From: Apophysomyces variabilis
Lineage: Eukaryota; Mucoromycota; Mucoromycetes; Mucorales; Mucoraceae
DNA length: 64,000 bases
NCBI GenBank assembly: GCA_002749535.1
Contig: MZZL01000401.1
Coordinates: forward strand, 172,796 to 236,795
Direction of reading: 5' to 3'
In this document: positions 11,298 through 22,812 of the stretch, piece after piece
Position numbering within the stretch: position 1 is the stretch's first letter
Layout of the letters: every line of letters starts with the position of its first letter
Translations under genes and position numbers: made by a program
Notes under the pieces: generated by a model
Database searches by the model: none
Seen by the model: the letters and a program-made list of their open reading frames with translations, nothing else
Told to the model about the DNA's origin: nothing

Positions 11298-14200
11298 CTA
11301 CATGAAGTACATCACTAGAGAAAAACAGTCAGAAACGATGACGAAAATCAGCCAACCGATCAATACGAACCTTTTTGTAGTTCAGGCTTTACAACGGCAA
11401 AGCTGGCCATTTGAGCCTCAGCATCCATGCTTTCGCTGGTTGCTTCTGTGTCGGACCAGTTCTCACCACGGCGATGGAAGCGAGCACGAGCGGCAACCAA
11501 ATCTGCATAGTAAGCAGCAGGGACCAAAGAGACTGCACGAGTAGCACGACCGTAGATGTAACACAATCTGTAAGTCAACTCTTGAAGACTGTCAGAAGTG
11601 AAGTTGTTGTCATCGTACAACACATGGTAATGGGTTGGTCTGGAGGTTCCCTGCAAACCAGCGTGAGATTGAAGATAGAAATCAAACTCAAATGGATGGA
11701 CAATGTCAGTGTCGACAACCTGTTAATACATAGCATTAATCATTAGATCTCTTGTTAGCCTGAAGGCTAATCACACTTACGGTACCGGGCTGGCAGTTAC
11801 CAGTGCGGTCAGCATCACGAGCTTCGATAGGGAAGAAGCGAGCGTGATGGCGCTTCTGAACAACTACGAAGGTGATCTGAGGTTTGTAGGTCTTCTCCAA
11901 AGAGGCACAAGCGTCTGTCAATAAAATTTAGCTTCAATTCCTGGATAACATGCTTTGCAACTTACTCTTCAAGGCAGCAATTTCATTCTCAAGGACAGCC
12001 TTGAACTGACCCTCGGAAACACCATCACGGTAGAAAAGAATACGCTCGGGCTTTTGACCACAGGACTGATAGAAGTTCTTAAGCAATTCCTTGGTCATGT
12101 TGGCAAGATCAGCAATCATTTCAGCGCGGTTAGATTGCACGCGAATGGCACTAGCGTATCTGGAGGCACGAGCATCCATACTGGCAGTGACAGCAGCCAC
12201 TGAAGGACGGCTCATATCACCTAGTGTGAAAAACTCGTCAGTTGCCTATTTCAGGAATCTTCATAATCCTATATACCTGGTGCAGGGTGCGTAACATCAG
12301 CACCCATGATGATAGTAGGGCGCTGAGAAATGAAAGGAATCTGAGGAGGCGAAAGGAACAAGTTCATACCGCCCAACTTCATGTTGACCTTTAAGCACAC
12401 GTTGGCACAGTATTGCTTCTTGGCATCAGCAATGTGCTTGCTCTGGACACACTGAGTGGGAATACCAATAACTGATAATCAAAGTTTAGAATCATTGACA
12501 CGAAAAGAGGTGTGGATTTCACTTGCCTGTATCAGAGATACGCTTAATTTCAGCGTACAATGGCACGCCAGTGTTGGGAAGGATACACAAGATCAACTGA
12601 GGGTTGGCCTTGGCAGCGTTACCAGCCTTCAACCAGGCTTCCTTCAAAGTACGGTCAACATTGCCCTGAGGATCAGCATTCATAATAGGGGGTTGGCGGT
12701 TCACCACGTTCTACATAAAGAGAATTAAGTAAACTGTAATCTTAAAAGAAAAGCTGGGACTTACGAGACCAGTGTCAATAAACGTCTGGCAAAGTTCACG
12801 AATGAATCGCTGAATGGCTTGAGCTGGAAGGCCGTTGGTGAAATTAACGACACACCAAGAGCCCAAAGTAGCACCTTGGGCGACCTTCTTTCCACGCAAG
12901 TTCCAAGCACCACCCTGAGGAGCAAAGGTAGCCTCCTGAGAAGAAGCATGGTACGAGATCTGAGGCGTGGGCAAGACACGGGCTTGAATCATGGCCATCT
13001 CAGGCTTGACGGACATACCAAACTGTTGGAGGTATGGGTTGTTGCGGTAGTTCAATTGCTGCATACCATCACGAATCTTGTTGGCACGAATGTGCGGCTT
13101 TTGGCAAGTAAACTTGATCATTTCCGCAGTTTGCTTTTCGTTGAGCTTTTTCATGTGACGCTGACCAGCGACGACTTCACAAACTTCCATGGGCAAGAAG
13201 ATGTCGCGCTTTACAACAACACAGGGCAAGAAAGAATAAGCCAAACGCTTGTTGTACTGCTTAGCAAAGTAGGCAGCAACGGTCATTTCGGTACCGCTTT
13301 CATCCTTGAACGTGGTGCGCTCGGCGGGACTGGGAGTCAACTTGGTGATCTTGTATTTACGCTTAGCCTCACCGCGATGGATGACTTGGATCTTGAGAGA
13401 TTTCAAGACTTTTTCCAATTTGACACGTTCCTTGTCTTGGATTCCACGACGAAGTTCGTCAATGGAGCGACGACCCAAGATCTTAGCAACCATCTCCGGA
13501 AGAGGACCAGACTCGTAGAAGGCAGTAGCGGAGACGTCGATGTTGATCATCATCTTGCCTAGAGTAACACGAATGTTAAAAGCAGTCCAACGCGCGACGC
13601 GTCGTGATCTTGTGATTACATACCAGCAGTGGGACGGGCGGATTGGTAGTAACCTTGCCAGACTTCAGCACCGTTAGGCAGGGGGCGCTTGTCGTGGGAA
13701 GTAAAGAAGGATCGGCCCACAGTAGAGTACATCATGCTGGGAAGATGACGGATAACGACATCAAGGACCATGATGGCTGCCGCATAAAATGAGTCAGCTC
13801 ATAGGAAAACGAGAAAAATTTTCATTATGAATTCTTACCGGTCAAGCAGTTAGGAGTAAGTGCACTCTGACCGTTCAAGAAACGGCGCAGTTCTTCCATG
13901 TTAATTTCACCAGCCTTCTTAATACGGATCTTGAAGATACCGCCGGTGCGCTTGGTTCCGTTATTCTCCTGAAGAGTAACCTATAGAGATCGAAGGGAAC
14001 TCTTTTATCAGAAACGATCTTATCCAATCAAAGCGAGTTATATGAAACATACTTCAAAGGCCTTGGCGTTTTCTTCACCAAGAGGCAAAGCTTTTGGGGA
14101 GAAGACGTTCTTGCGACCATCATAGGCAGTCTTAAGGTTTGTGAGAATACCTTGACCATCAGTGTCTTCAAAGGACTTCCACACTTTGCGGTAAACAGCA

Positions 14201-14355
14201 GGTGGAGCATCTGGTGGGTCAATGGTAACATCATAGTGGTGAATGTTTTGTGTTGGGAAGGATGTAACTTCGAAGAAGTTGCTTCTGATGCGGACTGGCT
14301 TGCCAGCGCGTCCAGCACCATTACGCAAGACGAAATCAGTAAGTTCTACAGACAT
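11298..14355 (-). CDS. Argonaute (RNA-silencing slicer)
   Basis: Core effector of RNA interference that binds small guide RNAs and cleaves matching transcripts. Ten exons close exactly: 14355-14053, 13980-13839, 13776-13624, 13558-12765, 12710-12527, 12471-12277, 12220-11966, 11914-11781, 11719-11371, 11314-11298, giving 841 aa. The order is N domain, PAZ, MID and PIWI. The PIWI catalytic residues look intact: Asp in GADVTHP (about 579), Glu in RAEMI (about 627), Asp in [11 protein letters not shown] (about 655), and a fourth acidic residue, Asp in YYADLV (about 793), where human AGO2 has His. A DEDD set like this is known in fungal Argonautes. The intron at 12472-12526 has a GC donor. The last exon is 17 nt and supplies the conserved ending MYFM; without that splice the frame ends in GSY. 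Members of this family silence transgenes, viruses and repeats in Mucor. Confidence 0.95.
12472..12526 (-). other. GC-AG intron in Argonaute
   Basis: On the minus strand the donor reads ACAG|GCAAGT and the acceptor ATTATCAG. No GT donor nearby restores the frame, and splicing here joins DT to VIGIPTQC, a conserved Argonaute block. The rest of the donor matches consensus strongly, which is typical of GC-AG introns. Confidence 0.8.
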
Positions 14356-14828
14356 GTCTGGTGAACGATAATGCCTCTGGGGGAAGCGTAAAAAAACCAC
14401 AAAAAATTGAAAAAATAATGATGTCGTCAACACCCGCAGGGAACAACCACTCAGAATGCGCACGGAGATTTATTTTACTTTCTTGCTTTCGCTGTGAGAA
14501 TTTGTATCCACCAATTACAAATAAGTATTTTCAGTTTCCAATTTATCAGGACCAACTTGGGAATTGGGCATTTTCCTTTTTGCTGGTCTCTTTCTTTTTC
14601 CTTCTTGTTTCCTTATTGTTTGCTTTGATTTAAGTCATACAAGGTAAAAGGTTCCGTAGGGTTAGAGAAAGCACCCTGAAAACAAAAAGAGAAATCCGCC
14701 TCCCTTTAGTTATTGACTTTTTATTGGTGCTGATTTTGTTTCTAAAGCGGATCATTTCAATATCAGCTATGGTTTTGCATTATTGCTCTGGATTCCAGAC
14801 ATTGAGAGATAATTAAGTGGTAGCAGTG
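14356..14828. other. Intergenic region upstream of Argonaute
   Basis: 473 bases between the Argonaute start and the Ca2+ ATPase stop, both on the minus strand. It should hold the Argonaute promoter. An open frame at 14361-14633 on the plus strand is Phe/Leu/Ser-rich and looks random. No repeats or RNA genes are seen. Confidence 0.55.
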
Positions 14829-17800
14829 TTACACTGAAAAATCATTAGAAATCATTCGGATCATAGCGCCGATTGGGATAGACAGGAATCCAACTGCGAT
14901 ACTAAATGTCCAGTACGCGATACTCAAAGAAGTGGTCTGGAATGCTGCGCCTCCACATTCCACAATGAGAACTTGACCAAAGACACTAGCCGCAAAAATC
15001 ACAATGAAAAAGTCATTCTCCTTTATATTATTGAGAATATTCAGCTGGTTATCAATTCGCCGACAACTAAAAACAGTTTATTAGTACGATTGTTATTGTT
15101 GTGAGACAAACTATAACTTACTTGACTTGGTTAAAGATCTGGCAAAATACAAACGTTGTAAAAACAACAGTCCGTAGGGTAGCCGCATCATCGGCTAGTT
15201 GTAATACATTCGTGTAAAGCATGGCTAAAGTCACGCTAATCTGATATAATGATTGACCAAATATCATTTTCCACATACACCTGTTCACTAAGGGTGCAGA
15301 TCGTGGCTCTGGAGCACGTCGAAGTACATCCGGCGTAGGAGGATCTGTAGCTAATGCTAACGCGCCAAATGTGTCCATTATAAGGTTCACCCACAAGAGT
15401 TGAACAGCGGTCAGGGCCGATGTATGTTCGTTGCTAACAACAGCAGAAACCAAGGTAAGAACAAGCGCCGTTATATTCACAGTCAGTTGAAACTGAAGGA
15501 ACTTCTTGACAGAATCATTGACACAACGACCCCACGCTATGGCGCGTACAATGCTTGTAAAATTGTCGTCCAATAGCACAATACTGGATGCTTCTTTGGC
15601 AACTTCCGTTCCAGCGAGGCCCATAGAAAATCCAACATCGGCCGCCTTCAATGCTGGGGCATCATTCGTACCATCACCTGTCACAGCTACAATCTCTCCG
15701 CTCTCTTTCAAATCGTTGACTAGCATCCGTTTATCTTCCGGACTAGACCGTGCAAGTACGCGAAGGTTAGGGAGAATTTTCAAACGCTCTGGACGTGAAA
15801 GCTTTCGAAAGCTGGGACCATCCATGGCAAGTGTACCATAAGTATAGATACCGCACTGACGCGCTATGCTCTTGGCTGTCATCATATGATCACCGGTGAC
15901 CATCCGTACACACACGCCGGCTCTATGGCAGGCATCCACTGCTGCTTTCACACCTAGCCGGAGAGGATCTTCAATACCGACAATACCAAGAAACGTCAAC
16001 CCGCCTTCCGCAATCACTTCTTCCAGTCCTTTGTTGGACGGCCATGTAGTGAAATCGCGGAAACATAGCGTGATAGTACGCAGACACTGTGTAGCATAGC
16101 TATGTATGATTTTGGCCACACGTTCCCGATTGGATTCAGTCATGGCTCGTGTTTCAATATCATCATTACCCTTTCCCTTGTTCTCCGGTTCGTAGTAAGA
16201 AGAGGCATGCATGGAAATAATACGGCTGCAATGATTGAGAAGTATTTCGGATGCACCCTTGATATGAAGTCGATATACCAGCCTCTCGCTCTTGGTATTC
16301 TCGTCAAAGACTCGTAAGCGAATAACACTGCCCATGGCTTTGATTGTCGAGCTAAAAGGGAATATATGTTCTATGTGCCAACGAGACTTGAGTACTGCAT
16401 ATGGCTCCACCTCTAAATGTTTCTTTGCAAATGTCAACAGAGCCGCTTCAGTTTCACTTCCTGTAAAGGTCGAAGTACCGTCCGCATTCACGGTCATGGA
16501 ACTTGTTGAATTGACTATGATCGCCTGGTTGATAAAGTTGCATACGGACGGGGCCATGGTGTACTTGATATCCTTCAAATCAACAAGATCTTTTCTTGAG
16601 AATGATGGTTTGTCCGAAAACCGGAAAGAAGAACCAAAAGTTCCTGTAACCACGGTCATTCTGTTCTGCGTCAGTGTTCCCGTTTTATCAGAACAGATAC
16701 TTGTTGCATTTCCCATTGTTTCGCATGCCGCAAGGGCCCGTACGAGATTATTGTCTTTCAGCATGCGGTGAGATGCATAGGCAAAAGCTATGTAAAGAAG
16801 CGTAAAGAGAACAATGAGTGTCCACGTTGTCCATAATGAAAATACTCTACCAACCTAACGTTACAGTCAAAGGTAATCCTTCAGGAACGGCTACCACAAT
16901 GACAGTAACGGCTATAGTAAGAATGCGCATGATTTGGGATATTATCTCAGTGGTGTTGGCTTGTGTATCTGCTATGGTATAATCGACACCACATTGCACA
17001 ACCAGTACGAAAAATAACAGACCAGCTGCTGTTAGCCCTATTTTTGCAATGTCTTCAGCAAAGGCGTTCAGTTTCTTTTGAAGTGGTGTATCCTCGTCTT
17101 CGGTATGCAGGGTCATAAGAGTCTTCCCGTGATATGAATTAACGCCAACCGCCGTGACAATGAACGTTCCAATTCCTTCGATAACCTTACTGCCCGAAAT
17201 AATGAATGGATCCGGTAGGTTTACTTTGTTAAAGTCGGACGGAGCATTAATGTAATCGGAAATAGTTGTGCTCAAATCGTTATCATCCGCACCAGAGTCA
17301 GTGACAAGTGTAGAAGAATCAAATGAACAGGAAACTTCAGGATCTATCAGCCATTGGAGCATCAGACAATCTTGTAGTCGTGCCTTCCTAATCACATCGG
17401 ATTCGCCTGTAGCGGATGATTCATCGCACTTCACATTATGTCCTTGGATGAATATTCCGTCAGCAGCAACGACATCTCCTGGTTGTAATCGTAGCACATC
17501 ACCCACTTGAATATCATAGATGGAGATAGTGTGATGTTGTCCAGAACGTATGACCTGAGAATTTTCGTCAGTACCACTTAAACAAGGTTGATAAAAAATC
17601 TCACATGCACGTTTCTGTCTGCTTTCTTCGTGTTTAGCATGCGGAAACGTTTTTCTTTTTGGTAATTATTAATACTCCCAATAGCGACGACAAGAAGAAC
17701 GGCGAAGAGGATAGCAACTCCTTCGAGCCATTTGAAACTTGGAACTTTTTTACCGCTAGGATCTGTTTCGGTAGTTGTCATATCTTCATAAATACCGACA

Positions 17801-18416
17801 GACAACGATATAACTGCAGATATGACCAAAAGAATCTTAGCAACAAACAAGAAGAATAATCAGAAAACAAGAATCAAAAAAGGAAACAGCAGCTTACCAG
17901 AGTTTTATCTTTCGTATAGGCCCACATTAATTGCGTTATTGCTCTCGGTTTAGTTTGAGGAAGGCAATTCGAACCAAAGATTTTACGACGTGTGGCGAAA
18001 TCAATCATATCTCCATTGTTTTCTCTGTTGATAAGCCGTTCACGTCCAATATTCTGTAAAACCGAAGCTTCATTTTTGGATATCCCTTGTGTAACGTCTG
18101 AGTGCAGTCCGGCTGCCACCCCTGTCGCTCCACCAAACTGTTGTAACAGATCAAGGTTCCTTTCAGTTACCAAGTCAGCAAGCTGTTGCCGTGAGAACAG
18201 AAACGGGTTTTCGAGATCTCCATGTGTGGAAAGCTGCATATCAACAGCAGTTGATTGGAAACTGTCGCTAGAGTGGGAGTAGGATGACTGTGTGGTTTTA
18301 GAGCTGCTACTTCCTTGATCGACACAAGTGTCTGAACTGTTTTGGCGGAGATACCCCATGAAATATGGAGATGGAGATTCTATATCATTGAATTGATGTG
18401 GCATTATGTGGGACAT
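14829..18416 (-). CDS. PMC1-type Ca2+-transporting P-type ATPase
   Basis: P2B-type pump that uses ATP to move Ca2+ out of the cytosol, in fungi usually into the vacuole. Five exons close in phase: 18416-17898, 17835-17605, 17554-16855, 16787-15122, 15066-14829, giving about 1117 aa. Visible hallmarks are the actuator loop CDESSATGES, the M4 motif VVAVPEGLPL, the phosphorylation site CSDKTGTLTQNRM (Asp near 519), the hinge GDGTNDAPALKAADVG, and the C-terminal membrane segments with NLIMDTFGALALATDPP. The N-terminal 170 residues are Ser-rich and variable. There is no long C-terminal calmodulin tail as in animal PMCA, which fits the fungal PMC1 group. The ATG at 18416 was chosen; an in-frame ATG at 18458 would add 14 residues. 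Regulation by calcineurin is known for the yeast gene, but I see no proof of it here. Confidence 0.93.
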
Positions 18417-21302
18417 AGCTTTCACTTTTTTGCTGATGTGAAAATAGAATGAGTGCAAGGAAAAAGAAGTTTGCTAAAACTGGCACTTTTCTTTCTTAAA
18501 GAGTAAAATAACTAATACCCCTTTTTATTGCGGCAAATAGAAAAGTTGCAAAGACAAAAAATTAATACGGGAGATTACTTGATGACGTGAGTTTCATATA
18601 TGATGTTTGAAAGGAGTGTCAAAAGGAACAGACTATATGATGCGTTTCATTCACCTCCTTACTTGCTTTATACTAAATCCTGCGGAACTTTCCACTCTCA
18701 TTCTCCTTGCAAATTGCCACTGGTCATTTATAAATAACTGTGTTATTCATTCGTTCTTTTTCGTCCTTCACTATGATATTTTGCGTCTTCGTCACCTACC
18801 AGCAATATGTCTTTGTAAAAAGAAAAACTTTATTTTTTGGAGCGTGAGTAATTTATTATTTCGCTGTCTGACCGTGCACACCAGATGCTTATGCGTCTCG
18901 GTACATGATTTGCATAAACGTGGTCTGTACAGAATCTGCATATGTTGGGGATCTTCGTGACACAAGGGTGAAAGACCGGGGCTATTTCGTATCTCAGTTT
19001 TTGCAACATGAAGTGACAACATATCCTCTTTGTACAATCTATAACAATATAGTAAATCATAAGAAGCCGGCGTGATTGTAGGAAAGATTGCTACCAACAA
19101 AGTACGAACCTATACTAATACCTATATCATAAGGTATGCTACAATAAATAAACCCTGTGTCTATAGGAGGAGCAAACCTTAAATAAACGAATAGAAATAC
19201 GCCATATTAAGTCTGTCTATGGCAGAAAACCATAGTTTACTGACCTAAACCCATTCTCGCATGAAATGCATGATTTATTGAAGCAGCATAGGAAACGCAT
19301 TTGTGGGTTACTAGACAATAAGTTGGCGTTTCTTATCTGGCCCTGAGGGGCACCATACCTCTATTGTGAGTCAGGAGAAAGTGAAAAATCTATGAATGGA
19401 TATCTGGCGCAGGGAAAAGCTGTCCATCCGCCTAGCATGTGATATTTACTGGCTTACATGTGTAAACTATAAAAGGAAGTAAAGCTAGAATTCCCACCAT
19501 GATCGGTCTGCTTCAATTCTCTAATGGCTTATTGTACCTTGACCGTGTCTGAAAGACTTTTGATATTCTAGGTTACTCAAGTGTCCTTAGGCAGCGACAC
19601 CCCTCGAGATACAGCTGCAAGTTTCTGCTCCTCTGTGTTTACGCTTGAAATCCTGGAATGTGCTTGCTTATACACTTCATACTTGCTGCATGTGTCTATT
19701 TCGTTTTGACAGACCAATCTGTCATCTATAAGACTGATCCAGGTATTAGTACGAAGGTGCAGTAGAGGATCAAAAAAGACGAGGGAAAATACGCCATAAT
19801 ATCGGTAGTGAGGCGTGTTATGACATGATATGCCAAATCTTTACACTCATAGAAACCGAGAAACTTGTTGCAGATTGATATTGTGCTAAAATGGTCCCGA
19901 AAGATATAAAATCAGATCCGTACATGTTGGAAGAATAGCGTGGAGGAATAGAATTACAGCTCGATCACGGTACCACATATCGATGGCGCAATGGAGGCAA
20001 TTTCATTGTACAGTTGAATCATTTAATTCCATATACAGAAACCGGAATATCATGACGATTATCAGACCTTGATCATCTTACCGGTATCTGCAACGTATAG
20101 TTCATGACATTTGCCGTTTTTTCAAGTCGGCGTCACGGTCGCTCAGCGACGAAAGTCGGGCACCTATCTTCTTGGCATGGAATGGAATAGTGGATTTTTT
20201 AGTGCAGTTTCCCACATCCTTAGTATCAAATGGATGCAAAAGCTTCATTACCCCATATATTAGCGAATTAGTGAATATTCCAAAGAGTCTGTCTTTTGTT
20301 CACTTTTTGCCAACTCTATCGTAGTATCCTATCGTCAGGCAGTATATCGGTTTTAGTTAATGACAACAAAATCATCTGCAAAAGTACATATACCTATACA
20401 TGAGGGAAACAGCTTGAAACTGATGAAAATGATATTGAAAGCACTGATAAGCCTGACTCGGCGGAGGTAGAGAATGAAGCCTGGAACTATTGCATTTTTT
20501 AGGAGTAACAAAATTGTTTAAAAGAAATTGATTTGTTTATCCTCACTTTTGACAGCAAGACTGACAGTTTGTAAGTGAGATGCATAACAACTCGTACGAA
20601 CAGCTTATGCTAACTTGCGTCTTAGCGATTTCTTCCCAAGGCAAACTAAGCGTTTACAAGTTATAGGATGACTGTGGAAACTGCTAACAAAGAAGAATAC
20701 CACGTAGTATCCGCCAAAGAGGTCTCAATTCAGGTTTTATATATAATAGATATCCCTACTGCTTCAGATCAATGACGGCATGTGATACCTTTTACCGAAA
20801 AATCTTTGAATGAATGGGAATAAACCATCAAGGAAGATCACTACTCTGGTTGAACTAGCAGGATAGCAGTGCAGCGTACATCTTTAGCACAATACAGACT
20901 TCTCTTCTTTGGTTTGCTCAGCTCCCGCGCGCTGAACATAGTATGCATACTGAGCATGACACTTGTGGCAAAAAATCTACTTTGACTTTTACCAAATGCA
21001 ATGATGTTTACAAGCAAGAAACCTATGATATCCCACCATGTCGGATGTGGATGGTTGCATTCAAAGGAAGAAACAAATGTAAAATAACAAGCGAAATAAA
21101 GTACACTGTTTTGGCTCGCGGTAGGGATCGGCAGATGGCTTTTCCCCCGCTGACTTCGCCTGTTTTACCCTTGTTGTGCTTGTTTAGAGTTCGCTTGTGC
21201 AGCGACATTGTTTGATTTAGACGTTTTTCAAGTCAATCGCTGCTAATGTCAAATGACGACGGGCAGAAGATCTTCAATTGCTGTCTTTCCCCGAAAAAGT
21301 CC
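18417..21302. other. Gene-poor AT-rich stretch (2.9 kb)
   Basis: The stretch lies upstream of the Ca2+ ATPase, whose promoter should be near its right-hand start. Open frames are short and scattered on both strands (for example 18607-18960, 18792-19100, 20943-21215) and none shows a family motif or consistent codon use. About 20140-20175 holds a GC-richer imperfect palindrome around GTCGCTCAGCGAC. I see no terminal inverted repeats, no target duplications and no tRNA-like B box. It could be decayed mobile DNA or a long regulatory region. Confidence 0.5.
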
Positions 21303-22812
21303 TTATCTATCTCCTGGTAGTAATGGAAAATAATATCTCTGTTTTTCTTCATAAAAATGTCTTAGTGTAAAAATATCAATAATCAGAAAGCTAACAATAC
21401 AAAGAATATACATTGAAAATGCAATCATTGTTCCTACGATTTCTTTGGTTATATTCCATGTAAAGTTTTTATTCTCAGTGAAAGTTGAGATGCATTGCGT
21501 TAGCCAGATGACTCTATGCACTGCGATAAATGCACACAACCTTCTTCTTGTTCTCTGCGTCTGCGGGAGGATATCTGGACAATGAATGACCTGAAAGACT
21601 TGAATCTGAGGTTATGCTGTTCTCGGTCTGATTTGATTTCTCTGCCGTTTCCAGATGGATCTCAAAACGGCCCTTTCTGATCACGCAGTTGCGACTATTG
21701 TCGAGTTTTTGTTTCTCAGCATTGGATAATATAGCGCTTTTCTTGCTATTCATACGACGTAATTCTTGAAGGATAGGAGGTTCGTCAATGGCTGTACCTT
21801 CAGATAAGATTGTTCTTATGGTTGCTGTCGATCGCTGGCTCGGTTTTCGTAAAATTTTCTCAGTCATATGGAAATTTGCGACGGCAACATGATCGGTACT
21901 GTCATAGTATTTCTCATCGGGTGGGTGCATATTCTCGGGTTTCTGCCAAAATCTACTGTCCCAAATTTGGTACTGTGAGTTGCGATGGGAACAAGATGCG
22001 TCTTGACTCTGCATCGAGAAATCACTGTAAACAGATATATCTTCCTCTTCATCATCATTATGTTCATGAGCTTGTTGGTGAAATGGACAATGGTAGCAAC
22101 GATTTGAAACTCCATATTGAGTCGATACAGTGTGGTGTTTAGTGTGCTGCTCACAGTAAATCTTCCGATCTTCGTCATCGCTATCCTCGGGTAATATTTT
22201 GATTCCAGTGATACTGGCAAATTCTTTTGCTGTCAGATCTTCTGAGTTAGCTGATGAACTGTATGTTTGTATATCGGATGTTGGCAGGAGAGATGACTCG
22301 CATGGTATACAGTCCAGACTTTTGGTATGTTTACTACTTCTTCTTTGAATCGAGGGTCTACGATGGCTACATTCGCATATTCGGACATATGGGGCGGATT
22401 GTGAGAACTTAATGATGGATGGATTCTTTTTAATGAGTATGCTTGAAGGTGGTTTGATGGATTGCACGACAGATACTTTTATCATCGGTGGTATAATGTT
22501 GGGTTTTTGAAGCTCGGGTTGAGATCGCGATGGAGCGACGGACTTTTTCTTATATTGACGATGTTCATAGATCCAGTCTTTTGAATACATCGCAAGTGGT
22601 CCATTTTTTTGTTGGCACCCAGGCCGAACTATCCATTTCCACTTGCTTTTTGGTTTTTCACTCTGGGCAACAGATACGACTGAACTTCGAAGTTGACTGA
22701 AAATAGCAAGACCATTTTTCAGTTTTGACAACTTGCTGACAGGCTCGGTCGAAGTTGTTTTGGACGTGCTAGTAGATCGGTTTCTTTTAAGAGCAGCGAA
22801 GGCTTTAGACAT
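21303..22812 (-). CDS. Unrecognised Ser-rich protein with C-terminal membrane segment
   Basis: Two exons (22812-21541 and 21473-21303) joined by a 67-nt intron give about 480 aa. The N-terminus is basic and Ser/Thr-rich. Residues 50-90 hold a Trp-rich basic block (KSKWKWIVRPGC, SKDWIYEHRQYKKK). Near residue 145 lies a CECSHRR motif. Around 220-250 there is a dense Cys/His cluster (CEQHTKHH, then RCYHCPFHQQAHEH) followed by an acidic run, DDEEEDIS, which might bind metal. Exon 2 adds one clear hydrophobic segment (IAFSMYILCIVSFLIIDIF) near the C-terminus. If the intron is not removed, the protein ends at 432 aa without this segment. I do not recognise the family. It stands alone between two gene-poor regions. 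Confidence 0.6.

Noticed and set aside
12819..13562. 247-aa open frame on the plus strand opposite Argonaute
   Set aside because: It lies entirely antisense to the large fourth Argonaute exon, has no family motif, and reflects codon composition of the real gene.
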